Shown one piece after another: positions 16,717 through 29,156 of a DNA stretch of 54,115 nt (position 1 is the stretch's first letter; each line of letters starts with the position of its first letter). The position numbers were made by a program, and so were the translations under genes. The notes under the pieces are model-generated. The model made no database searches, had not been told where the DNA came from, and saw only the letters and a list, made by a program, of their open reading frames with translations. This stretch comes from Paulinella micropora (taxonomy: Eukaryota > Cercozoa > Imbricatea > Euglyphida). The stretch covers positions 636,565-690,679 of the forward strand of contig BJOX01000002.1 in the NCBI GenBank assembly GCA_009731375.1. The letters are read 5' to 3'.

Positions 16717-17718
16717 TCACTCCATTTTCTTTTCAATGACTTCCCCGACCTTAGTCAACAGCTTCTTCACCCTCGATGAATGTTGTATGAGCATATACTC
16801 TACACAGCCGATCTGATGTTGATAAAATGACTCAGCCGAATTCACAAAAGACAGATTGCTCAGGCCTTGCGTTTCGATCTCCTCTAACAAACCTGTTCTC
16901 GTAACTGTATTGTTCACCAGGATCGAGCTCCTGTGCAAGCACTCAACATCTCCGTTGTGTCTGCCGCCAAAGCACGGGTCTCTGGTGTCGCACTGAGGCA
17001 CACTCACTGCAACCATGGCGTCGCTGTCCACGAGGCCCAAGATCGCATTCAGCTGCCACGCAGGTACAGAGGACTTCCTGATGTGATCAAGGGGAAATTC
17101 ATGCAGCCACAGCGGATGAGCATATAGGTAGCCAGCGATCAGGCCGACGGAGTCCTTCGCTTGCACATGACGGGAGACTTCCGCCAACGGGTAGAACTCC
17201 TTCACCAACAGATCCACGAGCCTCCGGCCATTCCGAGTGGCGAAGTCCTCCACGTCTGCAGCGCGCAGCTTCATGATGGCGATGTCGATAAGCCCTGGCA
17301 ACATCCTCTCCACGCAGACATGAAATATCATGTTGTTGCCCTTGCCCCGTGGCCGACTGTTCATCGTGCATTCGTTGATGGACACTGCATGTTTCTCCCT
17401 AGCACAATGTACCAGGTGACGATTGTTGATGTCCAGCCCCAGCTCAGACAGCCTCTCCGCCAACATGAGGTAACCAGCAGTAGTGGCAGCAATCTTCCTC
17501 CCGGGTCCGGTCGGCGCCTTCGCCCCCAAGTCCGCCATGATGCCAACGAGGTTCTCAATCTCATGGGTTTTCTCCTCGTGTCTTTGTCTTTCGTAAAAGG
17601 ACATGTAGTCATAGCCTTGAAATGGTTTCCCCATGCGATGCTTCACCAGAGAGGCCATGATTCCTGGGACGGCCGGCACATCGAGCTTCTGGCGCTTGGG
17701 GTAGGGCTGGTACAGCAT
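16717..17718 (-). CDS. Hypothetical protein, 333 residues
   Basis: Starts MLYQPYPKRQKLDVPAVPGI with a basic PKRQK patch. The body is mixed helical, with segments such as TTAGYLMLAERLSELGLDIN, HVCVERMLPGLIDIAIMKL and DSVGLIAGYLYAHPLW. Helix-loop spacing in the first 200 residues is loosely reminiscent of ankyrin-type repeats, but the consensus is absent, so no family is claimed. A CACACAATC motif lies 22 nt upstream of the ATG, and the gene is divergent from the spliced gene at 18155 across the long promoter inverted repeat. Confidence 0.65.
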   Translation of the reverse strand: MLYQPYPKRQKLDVPAVPGIMASLVKHRMGKPFQGYDYMSFYERQRHEEKTHEIENLVGIMADLGAKAPTGPGRKIAATTAGYLMLAERLSELGLDINNRHLVHCAREKHAVSINECTMNSRPRGKGNNMIFHVCVERMLPGLIDIAIMKLRAADVEDFATRNGRRLVDLLVKEFYPLAEVSRHVQAKDSVGLIAGYLYAHPLWLHEFPLDHIRKSSVPAWQLNAILGLVDSDAMVAVSVPQCDTRDPCFGGRHNGDVECLHRSSILVNNTVTRTGLLEEIETQGLSNLSFVNSAESFYQHQIGCVEYMLIQHSSRVKKLLTKVGEVIEKKME

Positions 17719-17740
17719 CTTGGGTTCTCTTGGTCTTGCC

Positions 17741-17750
17741 GATTGTGTGG
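17741..17750 (-). promoter_or_regulatory. CACAATC leader motif of the 17718 gene
   Basis: Reads CCACACAATC on the minus strand, 22 nt before the ATG at 17718. Confidence 0.4.
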
Positions 17751-17774
17751 TCGCAAAGCATGACAGAGTACAAA

Positions 17775-18072
17775 AGGTTGGGGTAAACCCACATGGTTTC
17801 TGAACCTTTATTGTGTGGTGGGAAAAGGTTCAGAAACGGCCCGGAACGTCCGGCAAAAGAGGCATTCGAGCAAACTGAACAGGGCGGCCAGTGTGGCTAT
17901 TGCCCTTTTTCTAGTCGCGCGGACCGTTTTTGCAAGGGCTAAAAAGGCATTTGAACAAACTGGACCGAGCGGCCAGTGTGGCTATTTCCCTTTTTTCGGA
18001 CGTTCCGGGCGGTTTCTGAACCTTTTGCCACCATCCAAAAGGTTCAATAATCAGGTTGGTTTACCCCAACCT
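17775..18072. promoter_or_regulatory. Inverted repeat in a divergent promoter (copy 2, long)
   Basis: Outer arms AGGTTGGGGTAAAC / GTTTACCCCAACCT, then TGGTTTCTGAACC-type and GTGGTGGGAAAAGGTTCAG / CTGAACCTTTTGCCACCA arms, then CGGAACGTCCG/CGGACGTTCCG arms. The loop holds two direct copies of a GGCATT(C/T)GA(G/A)CAAACTG...GCGGCCAGTGTGGCTATT block. It is homologous to the inverted repeat at 12835-12941. Confidence 0.75.
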
Positions 18073-18154
18073 AGCACCCTGTTGTGCTTCCTTGGGACAG
18101 ACTCAGACCTTGACACAAACCAACTTCTGACGAAGACAAGAAGCCAACTCAAGC

Positions 18155-19982
18155 ATGTCCCTGTCCAAGCCCGCTACCTCCAAGAAGTACAAGATGGTGC
18201 TGACTGGCAAGAGCGTGAAGAGGCCTCCTGCCAAAAACAATGACCCCCTGTCTATCGATCGCCTCAACTGGATGTGCAGCCTTTGGCGGTCCGCCATATT
18301 TGTCTTTTTTTTATTATTTTTTTTTACTCATTGCCTTTTTCTTTGCTTTCTTTAGGGCTGTGATGAGAAACAAGAGAGCGGGCGGCATGACTGAACTCTG
18401 GAACTTCAAGGCTACCCAAGTCGTGGTACAAAGAGTCACGGAGCTCCTGCGTTCGTGCATCAACGAAGACTTCTCCAAGGGGAGTGCGACCATGGAGCGC
18501 GACGAAGCTGTGAGGCTCACCGTGGATATCATCAATGAGTTCATGGCTATGAGTTACAACATGCCGCGCGTGCCCTTCGACATGGCGGTGGAGGATCGCT
18601 TGGAAGCTGTAGTCACAGACTGCGATGGCTATATGGCGACGATCAATTGGCGATGTGACAATGGACACCTGAAGAAACTCTATATCTTTGGGGTCAGCAC
18701 TGTGACTGATGACGAGTATAGTGATGATGATGAAGAGCCATTAGAGAAGGAGAGTAAGGAGAAAGGAAAGGGGAAGAAGGAGAAGAAGGAGAAGAAGAGA
18801 AAGCAGAAGAAGCAGGAGAAGGAGGAGGGAAGAAAGAAGAAGAGACGCATAGCTGTCGAGGTAGAGGAAGATGAGGAGAGCGGAGAGAGTGAAAAGGAAG
18901 AGAAGGACGAGGAGAGCGGAAAGCGTGAACTTGATATTGACATAGAGAAGAACAGGGATAAGCTGATCAAGGCAGTGAGGGATGGGGCTATTGAGATCAT
19001 TCTCCATACATTTCGGAAAATTAACATGAACCCACCACGTGAGCACTTGATGAAACATGCTGTGCTCGGTGAAGAGAACATGGTAGCTGTGACAAAGGAG
19101 ATGGTTAAGACTTGGAAAGAAACTAATAATAAGTTTAAGGCGCCTCACACACCGGAAACCATGTTACATTCGTTCTGTGATGATTTGACGCACTTCATGA
19201 ATGGTAAGATGGATGTGAACACGATGAAAATAGATGTCGAGTTCTTGGATGTCAAGTTCCTGACTGTCAAGTTCAGTGAAGATGAGATGAAGGGGTGGAA
19301 AGCTGTGTGTGATATGAAGGGGTGGAAAGCTGTGTGTGAGAATGAGGAGAGTGGAAAGGGTGAAAAGGAAGAGAAGGACGAGGAGAGCGGAAAGCGTGAA
19401 GATGATATTGACATAGAGAAGAACAAGGATGAGCTCATCAAGGCAGTGAGACTTGCAGCTATTGTGATCATTGTCAAGATATTTAGGGAAAAAGACATGA
19501 ACCCACCACGTGAGTACCTGATGAAGCATGATGTACTCGGTGAAGAGAACATGGTAGCTGTGACAAAGATGATCATGAAGATTTGGAAAGAAAATGTTAG
19601 TAAGTACAACAAGGCGCCGTACTTACCGGAAAGCCTGTTCCATTGGTTCTGTGATGATTTAGATTACAGCCTGAATGGTGAGATGGATGTGAACACGATG
19701 ACAATGGCACTTCAGTGGCACACAGTGAGAGGGGATGGAAAAGTCAACATTGTCCATCTCACAGATGTCAAGTTCAGTGAAGACGAGATGAAGGGGTGGA
19801 AAGTTGTGAATGATGAAGAGGTCAAGATGGAGGTTGTGAAAAAGGAGGAAGATGAAGTGGAACACGTTGAAGAGGATGACGGGACTTGGTCTGACGTGGA
19901 TAGTCAGTGCGAGACTGACGAGGATGAGCGTGAGTCGGAGATAGTAGGAGGTGACAGTGTAGATGCACCTATTGCATTGTAG
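18155..19982 (+). CDS. Spliced hypothetical acidic protein with an internal duplication
   Basis: Exon 1 (18155-18288) begins MSLSKPATSKKYKMVLTGKS. A 67-nt intron follows, and exon 2 (18356-19982) continues in phase (LWR then AVMRNKRAGG), giving 586 residues. The first exon frame alone would stop within the intron-derived sequence. After about 100 ordinary residues comes a long Lys/Glu-rich segment, then two copies of a module of about 130 residues (ending MNPPREHLMKHAVLGEENMV in copy 1 and MNPPREYLMKHDVLGEENMV in copy 2), then an acidic tail. No family is recognised. A spliceosomal intron means that it is expressed with nuclear splicing, either as a host gene or as a nuclear-phase viral gene. 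Confidence 0.7.
18289..18355 (+). other. Spliceosomal intron, 67 nt
   Basis: Starts GTCCGCC, contains long T-runs and ends TTTCTTTAG. Removal joins codon phase 2 to phase 2 exactly and restores one open frame. It is the only intron recognised in the virus-like block. Confidence 0.75.
18877..19830 (+). repeat. Tandem duplication of a protein module of about 130 residues
   Basis: Two units start at about 18877 and 19345 with EESG..EKEEKDEESGKRE and end with VKFSEDEMKGWK. A short extra duplication (GWKAVCDMK/GWKAVCENE) lies at the junction. The copies differ at many third and some first positions. Confidence 0.85.
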
Positions 19983-20214
19983 TCATACTGAGTGGAATTT
20001 GAGGTGAAGTTTATAATTTCTTATTAAATTGTTCTTTCTCGGCGTTCCGGACTTTTAAGTATACTGTTCTAGTGACTAGCATTCCGGGAGACTATGCCGG
20101 TAGGTTGTGTACGTAAAGGTTACGTGACGTTTCGTCACACAATGACTTACAGTCAGCGGACACGTGTCCGATCTGACAAGCAAAAGTGGCAGCCGGACCA
20201 GGCAGGACATTATT

Positions 20215-20350
20215 GTGAGTAAATCACTGCCATACATGGCCATATCACTACCATTTTTCAACTATATCACTACCACCTTCAACCATATCACTATCACTTT
20301 CCAACCATATCATTACCGCCTTCAACCATATCACTACCTATATAAGCCGT
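20215..20350 (+). promoter_or_regulatory. Promoter minisatellite and TATA box upstream of the 20452 gene
   Basis: About six degenerate copies of TTCAACCATATCACTACC run into TATATAAGCC at about 20338. A CTACCATAACCG block follows, then a CTTCACAATC motif at 20425. Candidate core promoter by position and composition. Confidence 0.5.
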
Positions 20351-20424
20351 ATCGCACAATGGCGTATCGCGCGCTCTACCATAACCGTCGATGCCTAGGG
20401 ACAGCCTTGTCACCCTCAGTCCGT

Positions 20425-20434
20425 CTTCACAATC
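20425..20434 (+). promoter_or_regulatory. CACAATC leader motif of the 20452 gene
   Basis: Reads CTTCACAATC, 17 nt before the ATG at 20452. Confidence 0.45.
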
Positions 20435-20451
20435 GAACTACCAAAGACAAC

Positions 20452-20901
20452 ATGGCTCGCACTATGACCACCTACCGCAAGAGCACCGGGGGGTATGCAC
20501 CCAGGAAGTGCGATGACAAGAGAGCCAAGTGGCTACGCAAGAAGGTTGCCCGCATGGAGCGCCGACGCAAGGCTACGATCAGGGCTGACAAGGCTATGCT
20601 CAAGAAGCGCATTGCACGGGAAAGGGCCCAGAAGTTGATGCACTCAAGCGCATTGTGCTTCGCCTCCAGTGTACGAACTTGGTCCTTTGCGCTACGTCTC
20701 AACCAGTGGGCGTGGCTTGCGCGACGGGAAGTTGCACAGTTGCACTACACCATCGACTTGACCCAAGACTCTGACTCTGACTCTGACTGTGACGATGTGC
20801 AGACTGGCACTTGGCACAAGTACGTTGACAATGACGGTGACGAGATTGAGGAATTGTGCGATGACTCTGAGGACGAGGAAGACGTCGACATCATTAACTA
20901 G
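20452..20901 (+). CDS. Small basic/acidic hypothetical protein
   Basis: A 149-residue protein starting MARTMTTYRKSTGGYAPRKC. The opening ART...RKSTGG.APRK is strikingly like the N-terminal tail of histone H3 (ARTKQTARKSTGGKAPRK), but the rest is a Lys/Arg-rich helix (RAKWLRKKVARMERRRKAT) and an Asp/Glu-rich tail (DSDSDSDCDDVQ), not a histone fold. The frame is open upstream to 20164, but the ATG after the TATA box and CACAATC motif is preferred. A histone-tail mimic is a hypothesis from that similarity. Confidence 0.65.
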   Translation: MARTMTTYRKSTGGYAPRKCDDKRAKWLRKKVARMERRRKATIRADKAMLKKRIARERAQKLMHSSALCFASSVRTWSFALRLNQWAWLARREVAQLHYTIDLTQDSDSDSDCDDVQTGTWHKYVDNDGDEIEELCDDSEDEEDVDIIN

Positions 20902-21109
20902 CTATGTGCAAATCTAAATAAATTATCTTTAGACTGACAAACGCAATTACCTTTAATAATGTAAATAATTCCGGTTTGCCTGACTAGTCTGATTACCTTC
21001 TTTTTCGGCAATTAGAGTGTAAATAAATTCGATAGGACTGACTCATATAATTGCATTTTCTTCAAATTATTTAAGGTAAATCAATTCGATAGGGCAGATT
21101 CCTGATAAT
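20902..21109. other. AT-rich intergenic DNA, no gene seen
   Basis: Contains AAATAAATTATC just after the 20901 stop (possible polyadenylation signal) and two related ATTCGATAGG(A/G)C boxes at about 21028 and 21083. No open frame is convincing. Confidence 0.5.
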
Positions 21110-21380
21110 GCAGATTTTTCCGTTTTGGGCCGGATTGGTAATAAATGCCAGCTCTTCCTATTGGACCGGACTGATAACAAATGCCAATTCTCTCTACTGG
21201 ACCGGACTAGTAACAAATGCCAATTTTCCCTACTGGACCGTACTGGTAACCAATGCCAATCTTTCCTATTGGGCCGGACTGATAATAAATGCCAATTTCT
21301 CATACTGGGCCGGACTGGTAACAAATGCCATTTTTCCCTACTGGGCCGGACTGGTAACAAATGCAATTTTTCCGTTGTAG
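21110..21380. repeat. 36-bp tandem repeat, about 7 copies
   Basis: The unit is like AATGCCAATTTTCCCTACTG...GGCCGGACTGGTAACA. Copies vary by substitution only, keeping a 36-nt (12-codon) period, so several frames stay open by default. Minisatellite; coding is not supported. Confidence 0.85.
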
Positions 21381-21619
21381 CCCGGCCGGGTTAGGAAAAT
21401 CTGGCATATTATAATATATGTACATATATATATATAAACACAATATCCCAGCAAGTTTGCTTCCACTGAACGATCTTTCAACTTATATTATATCATAAAC
21501 AAGACTCGAACAACTTGCTTTTCTCGCCGCCGTACTAGTAATATTAATACTTTCAAGGGTTTACGGTGGCACTCAGCTTACACTACCGGCCCGGCCTAAA
21601 ATTCTGGGTTTCGGATGCG

Positions 21620-21672
<53 letters not shown>

Positions 21673-21975
21673 TAGATAGATAGATAGATGATACAAAAGT
21701 AGCCAGCACATCAATTTTATGAATGCAGAAAAATGGAGAGAGCCTCCGCCACCGGAAGCCAGCGGTGGCAAGACAGCTGACCTGCAGTGGCTCAGCTGTC
21801 TCCCTCGCAACCGAAAGTCCAATGTTTAGAATGGTGTACTATTAATAACAAGCCTTAACGATCATTTCTCCCGGTCACCCGTGGCAACTGCGTGCACCGA
21901 ATTTTCTGGTTTCAAGTTTTGGCTCGGAATCAATTTTGAACGAGTAAACACCACTGATTGATGCGTTCCTGATTA
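21381..21975. other. Non-coding stretch with a short GATA array
   Basis: Contains a (GATA)n array of about 70 bp (21622-21690) between otherwise unique sequence. No gene or RNA is recognised. Confidence 0.5.
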
Positions 21976-22248
21976 TTACTTGTTAGGGTTGCGCTTGGGG
22001 TTAGGGCAGTAGTAGCCGTCCGTGGCAGGATCACCGGGAAGTGGGATCTGTATACATACACATACATACATACATACATAGATACATGCATACATAGATA
22101 GATAGATAGATACATACATACATGCAGACATAGATACATACATACATGCATACATACATACATACATACATAACGTACGTACATCTTTGGTGCAGTAGGG
22201 AGCAAATTGTCGATAAACATACATACATACATACATACATACATACAT

Positions 22249-22281
<33 letters not shown>

Positions 22282-22488
22282 ACAGACAGAACAGACAGAC
22301 AGACATACATACATACATACATACATACATACATACATACATACATGCATACATACGTACGTACATCTTTGGTGCAATAAGGTAATACGTTGTCTACGAA
22401 ATTCTTACACACAACGTCGTCTCCACAGCCTATATGTATGTATGTATGTATGTATGCATGTATGTATGTATGTATGTATGTATGTATG

Positions 22489-22520
<32 letters not shown>

Positions 22521-22630
22521 GTTCTTACACACAACGTCATCTCCACAGCCTATATGTATGTATGTATGTATGCATGTATGTATGTATGTATGTATGTAAA
22601 GTTCTTACAGACAACATCCTCTACACAGCC

Positions 22631-22668
<38 letters not shown>

Positions 22669-22802
22669 GTTCTTACACACAACGTCCTCTCCACAGCCTA
22701 TATGTATGTATGTATTTATGTATGCATGCATGTATGTATGTATGTATTTATGTGTGTATGTATGTATGTAAAGTTCTTACAGACAACATCCTCTCTACAG
22801 CC

Positions 22803-22836
<34 letters not shown>

Positions 22837-23014
22837 TCTATGTATGTATGTATGTAGGTATGTAGGTAGGTAGGTAGGTATGTATGTATGTATGTATGTA
22901 TGTACGTACGTACGTACGTACGTATGTATGTATGTATGTATGTATGTATGTATGTATGTATGTATGTATGCATGTATGTATGCATGTATGTATGTATGTA
23001 TCTATGTATGTATG

Positions 23015-23046
<32 letters not shown>

Positions 23047-23107
23047 GTTCTTACAGACAACATCCTCTCCACAGCCTATATGTATGTATGTATGTATGTA
23101 TGTATGC

Positions 23108-23138
<31 letters not shown>

Positions 23139-23212
23139 GTTTACAGACAACCTACCTACCTACCAACCTACCTACCTACCTACCTACCTACCTACCCGCC
23201 TGCCTGCCTATG

Positions 23213-23284
<72 letters not shown>

Positions 23285-23620
23285 CATCTATCCATCTCGC
23301 TAATCTCTCTAATCTCTCTGGTCTCTCTAATCTATCTAATCTATCTAATCTAATCTATGTAATCTATGTAATCTATCTGATCTATCTGATCTATCTAATC
23401 TATCTAATCTATCTAATCTATCTGATCTATCGAATCTATCGAATCTATCTGATCTATCTGATCTATCTAATCTATCTGATCTATCTAATCTATCTAAGCT
23501 ATCTAATCTATCAATCTATCAATCTATCCAATCTATCCAATCTATCAAATCTTTCGAATCTATCGATTCTATCGATTCTATCGATTCTATCAATCTATCA
23601 ATCTATCAATCTATCAATCA

Positions 23621-23685
<65 letters not shown>

Positions 23686-23696
23686 ATCTATCCATC

Positions 23697-23770
<74 letters not shown>

Positions 23771-23786
23771 CCCATGTATCTATCTA

Positions 23787-23864
<78 letters not shown>

Positions 23865-23938
23865 CAATCAACCTCCGGGAGGCATGGTGAAGTTGATGTG
23901 GACACCCACGATCTATATCTATCTATCTGTCTATCTAT

Positions 23939-24012
<74 letters not shown>

Positions 24013-24057
24013 GTCTGTCTGTCTGTCTGTCTATTTACCTATCTGTCTATCTATCTG

Positions 24058-24125
<68 letters not shown>

Positions 24126-24176
24126 ATCAACCTCCAGGAGGCATGGTGAAGTTGATGTGCACCCAGGATCTATCTG

Positions 24177-24245
<69 letters not shown>

Positions 24246-24290
24246 TCAACCTCCGGGAGGCATGGTGAAGTTGATGTGGACCCCCAGGAT
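21976..24290 (-). CDS. 3' exons of an unidentified host gene scattered among microsatellites
   Basis: Three minus-strand islands behave as exons. One is 24251-24290 ([13 protein letters not shown], donor phase 1). Another is 22365-22429 (acceptor [24 protein letters not shown], phase 1 in and phase 0 out, donor GTACGT). The last is 21976-22047 ([20 protein letters not shown]..., TAA stop). GT/AG boundaries and phases all agree, so they can be read as one protein tail that is cysteine-rich. No family is recognised; the 24.3-kb exon alone faintly recalls epoxide hydrolases, which the next exons do not support. Upstream exons are not seen. Fragments of the first two exons are repeated nearby. 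Confidence 0.5.
22060..23160. repeat. (TGTA/TACA)n arrays carrying six exon-fragment copies
   Basis: Tetranucleotide arrays broken by copies of a segment of about 35 bp, AAAGTTCTTACA(C/G)ACAAC(A/G)TC... ending CACAGCCTATATG, at about 22519, 22598, 22667, 22770 and 23044, plus the full exon at 22365-22429. A degraded copy with a 1-nt deletion lies near 22180-22215. Confidence 0.85.
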
Positions 24291-24300
24291 CTATGCACAG
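23140..24300. repeat. (TCTA)n and (CTAC)n arrays with three exon copies
   Basis: Long TCTA arrays with diverged TCTAATC zones. Three copies of a 40-bp exon-like segment (CTCCGGGAGGCATGGTGAAG...) lie at 23873-23912, 24132-24169 (2 nt shorter) and 24251-24290. Confidence 0.9.
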
Positions 24301-24329
24301 ACAAAGACAAAGCAAAACAGTGAAGAAAA

Positions 24330-25400
<1,071 letters not shown>

Positions 25401-25414
25401 AAAACGGAACTAGA

Positions 25415-25440
25415 ATGAAAAAGTATCTATCTATCTATCC

Positions 25441-25526
<86 letters not shown>

Positions 25527-25780
25527 ATATCTATCTATCTAATCAATCTGATCAATCTGATCAATCTAATCAATCTGATCAATCTAATCAATCTAATCTA
25601 TCAAATCTATCGAATCTATCAGCTATCAAATCTATCTAATCTGTCTAATCTGTCTAATATGTCTAATCTATCTAATCTATCTAATCTATCTAATCTATCT
25701 AATCTATCTATCTAATCTATCTATCTATCTAACCTATCTAATCTATCTATCTAATCTATCTAATCTATCTATCTAATCTA

Positions 25781-25868
<88 letters not shown>
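25415..25868. repeat. (TCTA)n and degenerate (TCTAATC)n array
   Basis: Pure TCTA at both ends with AATCTATC/AATCTGTC variants between. Confidence 0.95.
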
Positions 25869-25869
<1 letters not shown>

Positions 25870-26309
25870 GAATTAGGGGATGGTGTGGGTGTGCTGGGCC
25901 CGTGGTGGGGTGCCTTATGTGTGCCTAGCCATACGCCTATAAGTCACATGCCGAAATAGCGACGGGAAGCACAATCCTGTTCCGTCAGGGTGCCCTTTCT
26001 CGCTTGTTGAGCCCGGAATAAAACCCACAGTGCTCTGTCGGTTTATACTAGACTGTCGAACAGTCTCGAAACTCCATCTGCTTACTGGGTCCTCTGTAAT
26101 GGAGGTGGGAGCTCGTTCTGCAAGGGGCGCTTTATGGAACGAGCCCTGGCCCCGCCTGGTACTAGGGAGCTTTGGTATCGCCTGTATCAGTCCCTTCCGT
26201 GCAAACATCACGGCTTAGTTGGGCATCGGGTTAGTACTTTACCCACAGACTTCCTTGGTTGACGAAATCAGAAGCTCCTTTTTTCTGACATTAGTCGATA
26301 TCTCATCTT
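25870..26309 (+). repeat. 440-bp interspersed repeat, copy 1
   Basis: Begins GAATTAGGGGATGGTGTGGG and ends GATATCTCATCTT. Contains a perfect hairpin AGACTGTCGAACAGTCT and a GCTCGTTC/GAACGAGC stem. No protein is supported. Possibly a SINE or non-autonomous element; no A or B box is convincing. Confidence 0.85.
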
Positions 26310-26310
26310 C

Positions 26311-26753
26311 GACAGACAGAGAATTAGGGGATGGTGTGGGTGTGCTGGGCCCGTGGTGGGGTACCTTATGTAGTCATACGCCTATAAGTCACATGCCGAA
26401 ATAGCGATGGGAAGCACAATTCTGTTCCCTCAGGGTGCCCTTTCTCGCTTGTTGAGCCCGGAATAAAACCACAGTGCTCTGTCGGTTTATGCTAGACTGT
26501 CGAACAGTCTCGAAACTCCATCTGCTTACTGGGTCCTCTGTAATGGAGGTGGGAGCTCGTTCTGCAAGGGGCGCTTATGGAACGAGCCCCTGGCCCCGCC
26601 TGGTACTAGGGAGCTTTGGTATTGCCTGTATCAGTCCCTTCCGTGCAAACATCACGGCTTAGCTGGGCATCGGGTTAATACTTTACCCACAGACTTCCTT
26701 GGTTGATGAAATCAGAAGCTCCTTTTTTTCTGACATTAGTCGATATCTCATCT
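26311..26753 (+). repeat. 440-bp interspersed repeat, copy 2
   Basis: Head-to-tail with copy 1, joined by GACAGACAGA. A few substitutions and short indels relative to copy 1; both hairpins are conserved. Confidence 0.85.
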
Positions 26754-27010
26754 ATTTATAGTAGTAGTTATCTGATATCCTCATTATCGCAGTAAATCAA
26801 AAAGCCTTGTGTTTTTACGATTTGTTTAATACGTTCTGCCTCCACTCTTATGTTGAAGCTGTCCTTCTTTCTTTCTTTCTTTCCTTCTTTCCTGCTTTCT
26901 TTCTTTCTTTCTCTCGATCTCTCTCTCTCTCTCTCTCATCCGGGTTAAAACATACTTTTAGCAGTTATGATTGCAAACTCTGCATGATTACCGGTTATTT
27001 TTATCGTTTT
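26754..27010. other. Short unique stretch with CTTT/CT repeats
   Basis: No gene seen; a CTTT array lies at about 26865-26935. Confidence 0.5.
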
Positions 27011-27540
<530 letters not shown>

Positions 27541-27551
27541 GTGCCATCTGT

Positions 27552-27997
27552 CGACAGACAGAGAATTAGGGGATGGTGTGGGTGTGCTGGGCCCGTGGTG
27601 GGGTGCCTTATGTGTGCCTAGCCATACGCCTATGAGTCACATGCCGAAATAGCGACGGGAAGCACAATCCTGTTCCCTCAGGGTGCCCTTTCTCGCTTGT
27701 TGAGCCCGGAATAAAACCCACAGTGCTCTGTCGGTTTATACTAGACTGTCGAACAGTCTCGAAACTCCATCTGCTTACTGGGCCCTCTGTAATGGAGGTG
27801 GGAGCTCGTTCTGCAAGGGGCGCTTTATGGAACGAGCCCTGGCCCCGCCTGGTACTAGGGAGCTTTGGTATCGCCTGTATCAGTCCCTTCCGTGCAAACA
27901 TCACGGCTTAGCTGGGCATCGGGTCAATACTTTACAGACTTCCTTGGTTGACGAAATCAGAAGCTCCTTTTTTCTGACATTAGTCGATATCTCATCT
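27552..27997 (+). repeat. 440-bp interspersed repeat, copy 3
   Basis: Starts CGACAGACAGAGAATTAGGG and ends GATATCTCATCT. Close to copy 1, lacking a few bases near the 3' end. Confidence 0.85.
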
Positions 27998-27999
27998 AC

Positions 28000-28064
28000 C
28001 TATCTATCTGTCTATCTATCTATCTATCTATTTGTCTATCTATCAACATACCATCCCTGCCAGA

Positions 28065-28101
<37 letters not shown>

Positions 28102-28562
28102 AACATACCATCCCTGCCAGAACATCCAACATTTTACTCCTAAAATAAACACATTTATGTATGAATGTGCGCATGCATGTATGTATTTATGTATGTATTT
28201 ATGTATGTATGTATGTATGTATGTGTGTGTATGTATGTATGTATGTGTGTATGTATGTATGTGTGTGTGTATGTATGTATGTAAGTCTGTATGTATTTAT
28301 GTATGCATGCATGCATGTGTATACATATAAATATACATTGCATACATACATACATACATACATACATACATACATACATACATACATACATACATACACA
28401 TACGTACATACATACGTACATACATACATACATACATAACATACATACATAACATACATACATACATACATACAAGCATACATACATACACACACACACA
28501 TACACACAAACATACACACATACACACACACATACATACATACATACATACATACATACATG

Positions 28563-28594
<32 letters not shown>

Positions 28595-28704
28595 CATACA
28601 TATGCAAATGCATACGTATGTACGAATGTATGTATGCATGTATGTATGTGTGTATGTACGTACGTACGTACGTACGTATGTATGTATATATGTACATATA
28701 TGTA

Positions 28705-28748
<44 letters not shown>

Positions 28749-28835
28749 TTTAAGTATATAAGTATGTAAGTATGTATACATACATACATACATATGTACA
28801 TACATACATACATACATACACACATACATACATAC

Positions 28836-28890
<55 letters not shown>

Positions 28891-28932
28891 CATACATACA
28901 TACATACATACATACATACATACATACATACA

Positions 28933-28964
<32 letters not shown>

Positions 28965-29125
28965 GATAGATACATACATACATGCATGCATGCAGCTTGT
29001 ATGCATGCAGACATGCATACAGACATACATACATACATACATACATACAACATACATACATACATACATACATTCATACATGCATACATGCATACATGCA
29101 TACATACATACATACATGCATTATG

Positions 29126-29156
<31 letters not shown>

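Noticed and set aside
21110-21380. CRISPR-like array
   Set aside because: Units are contiguous 36-bp repeats without unique spacers, and the context is eukaryotic.
23873-24290. Epoxide hydrolase exon ([11 protein letters not shown])
   Set aside because: Only a short resemblance; the phase-compatible downstream exons do not continue that family.
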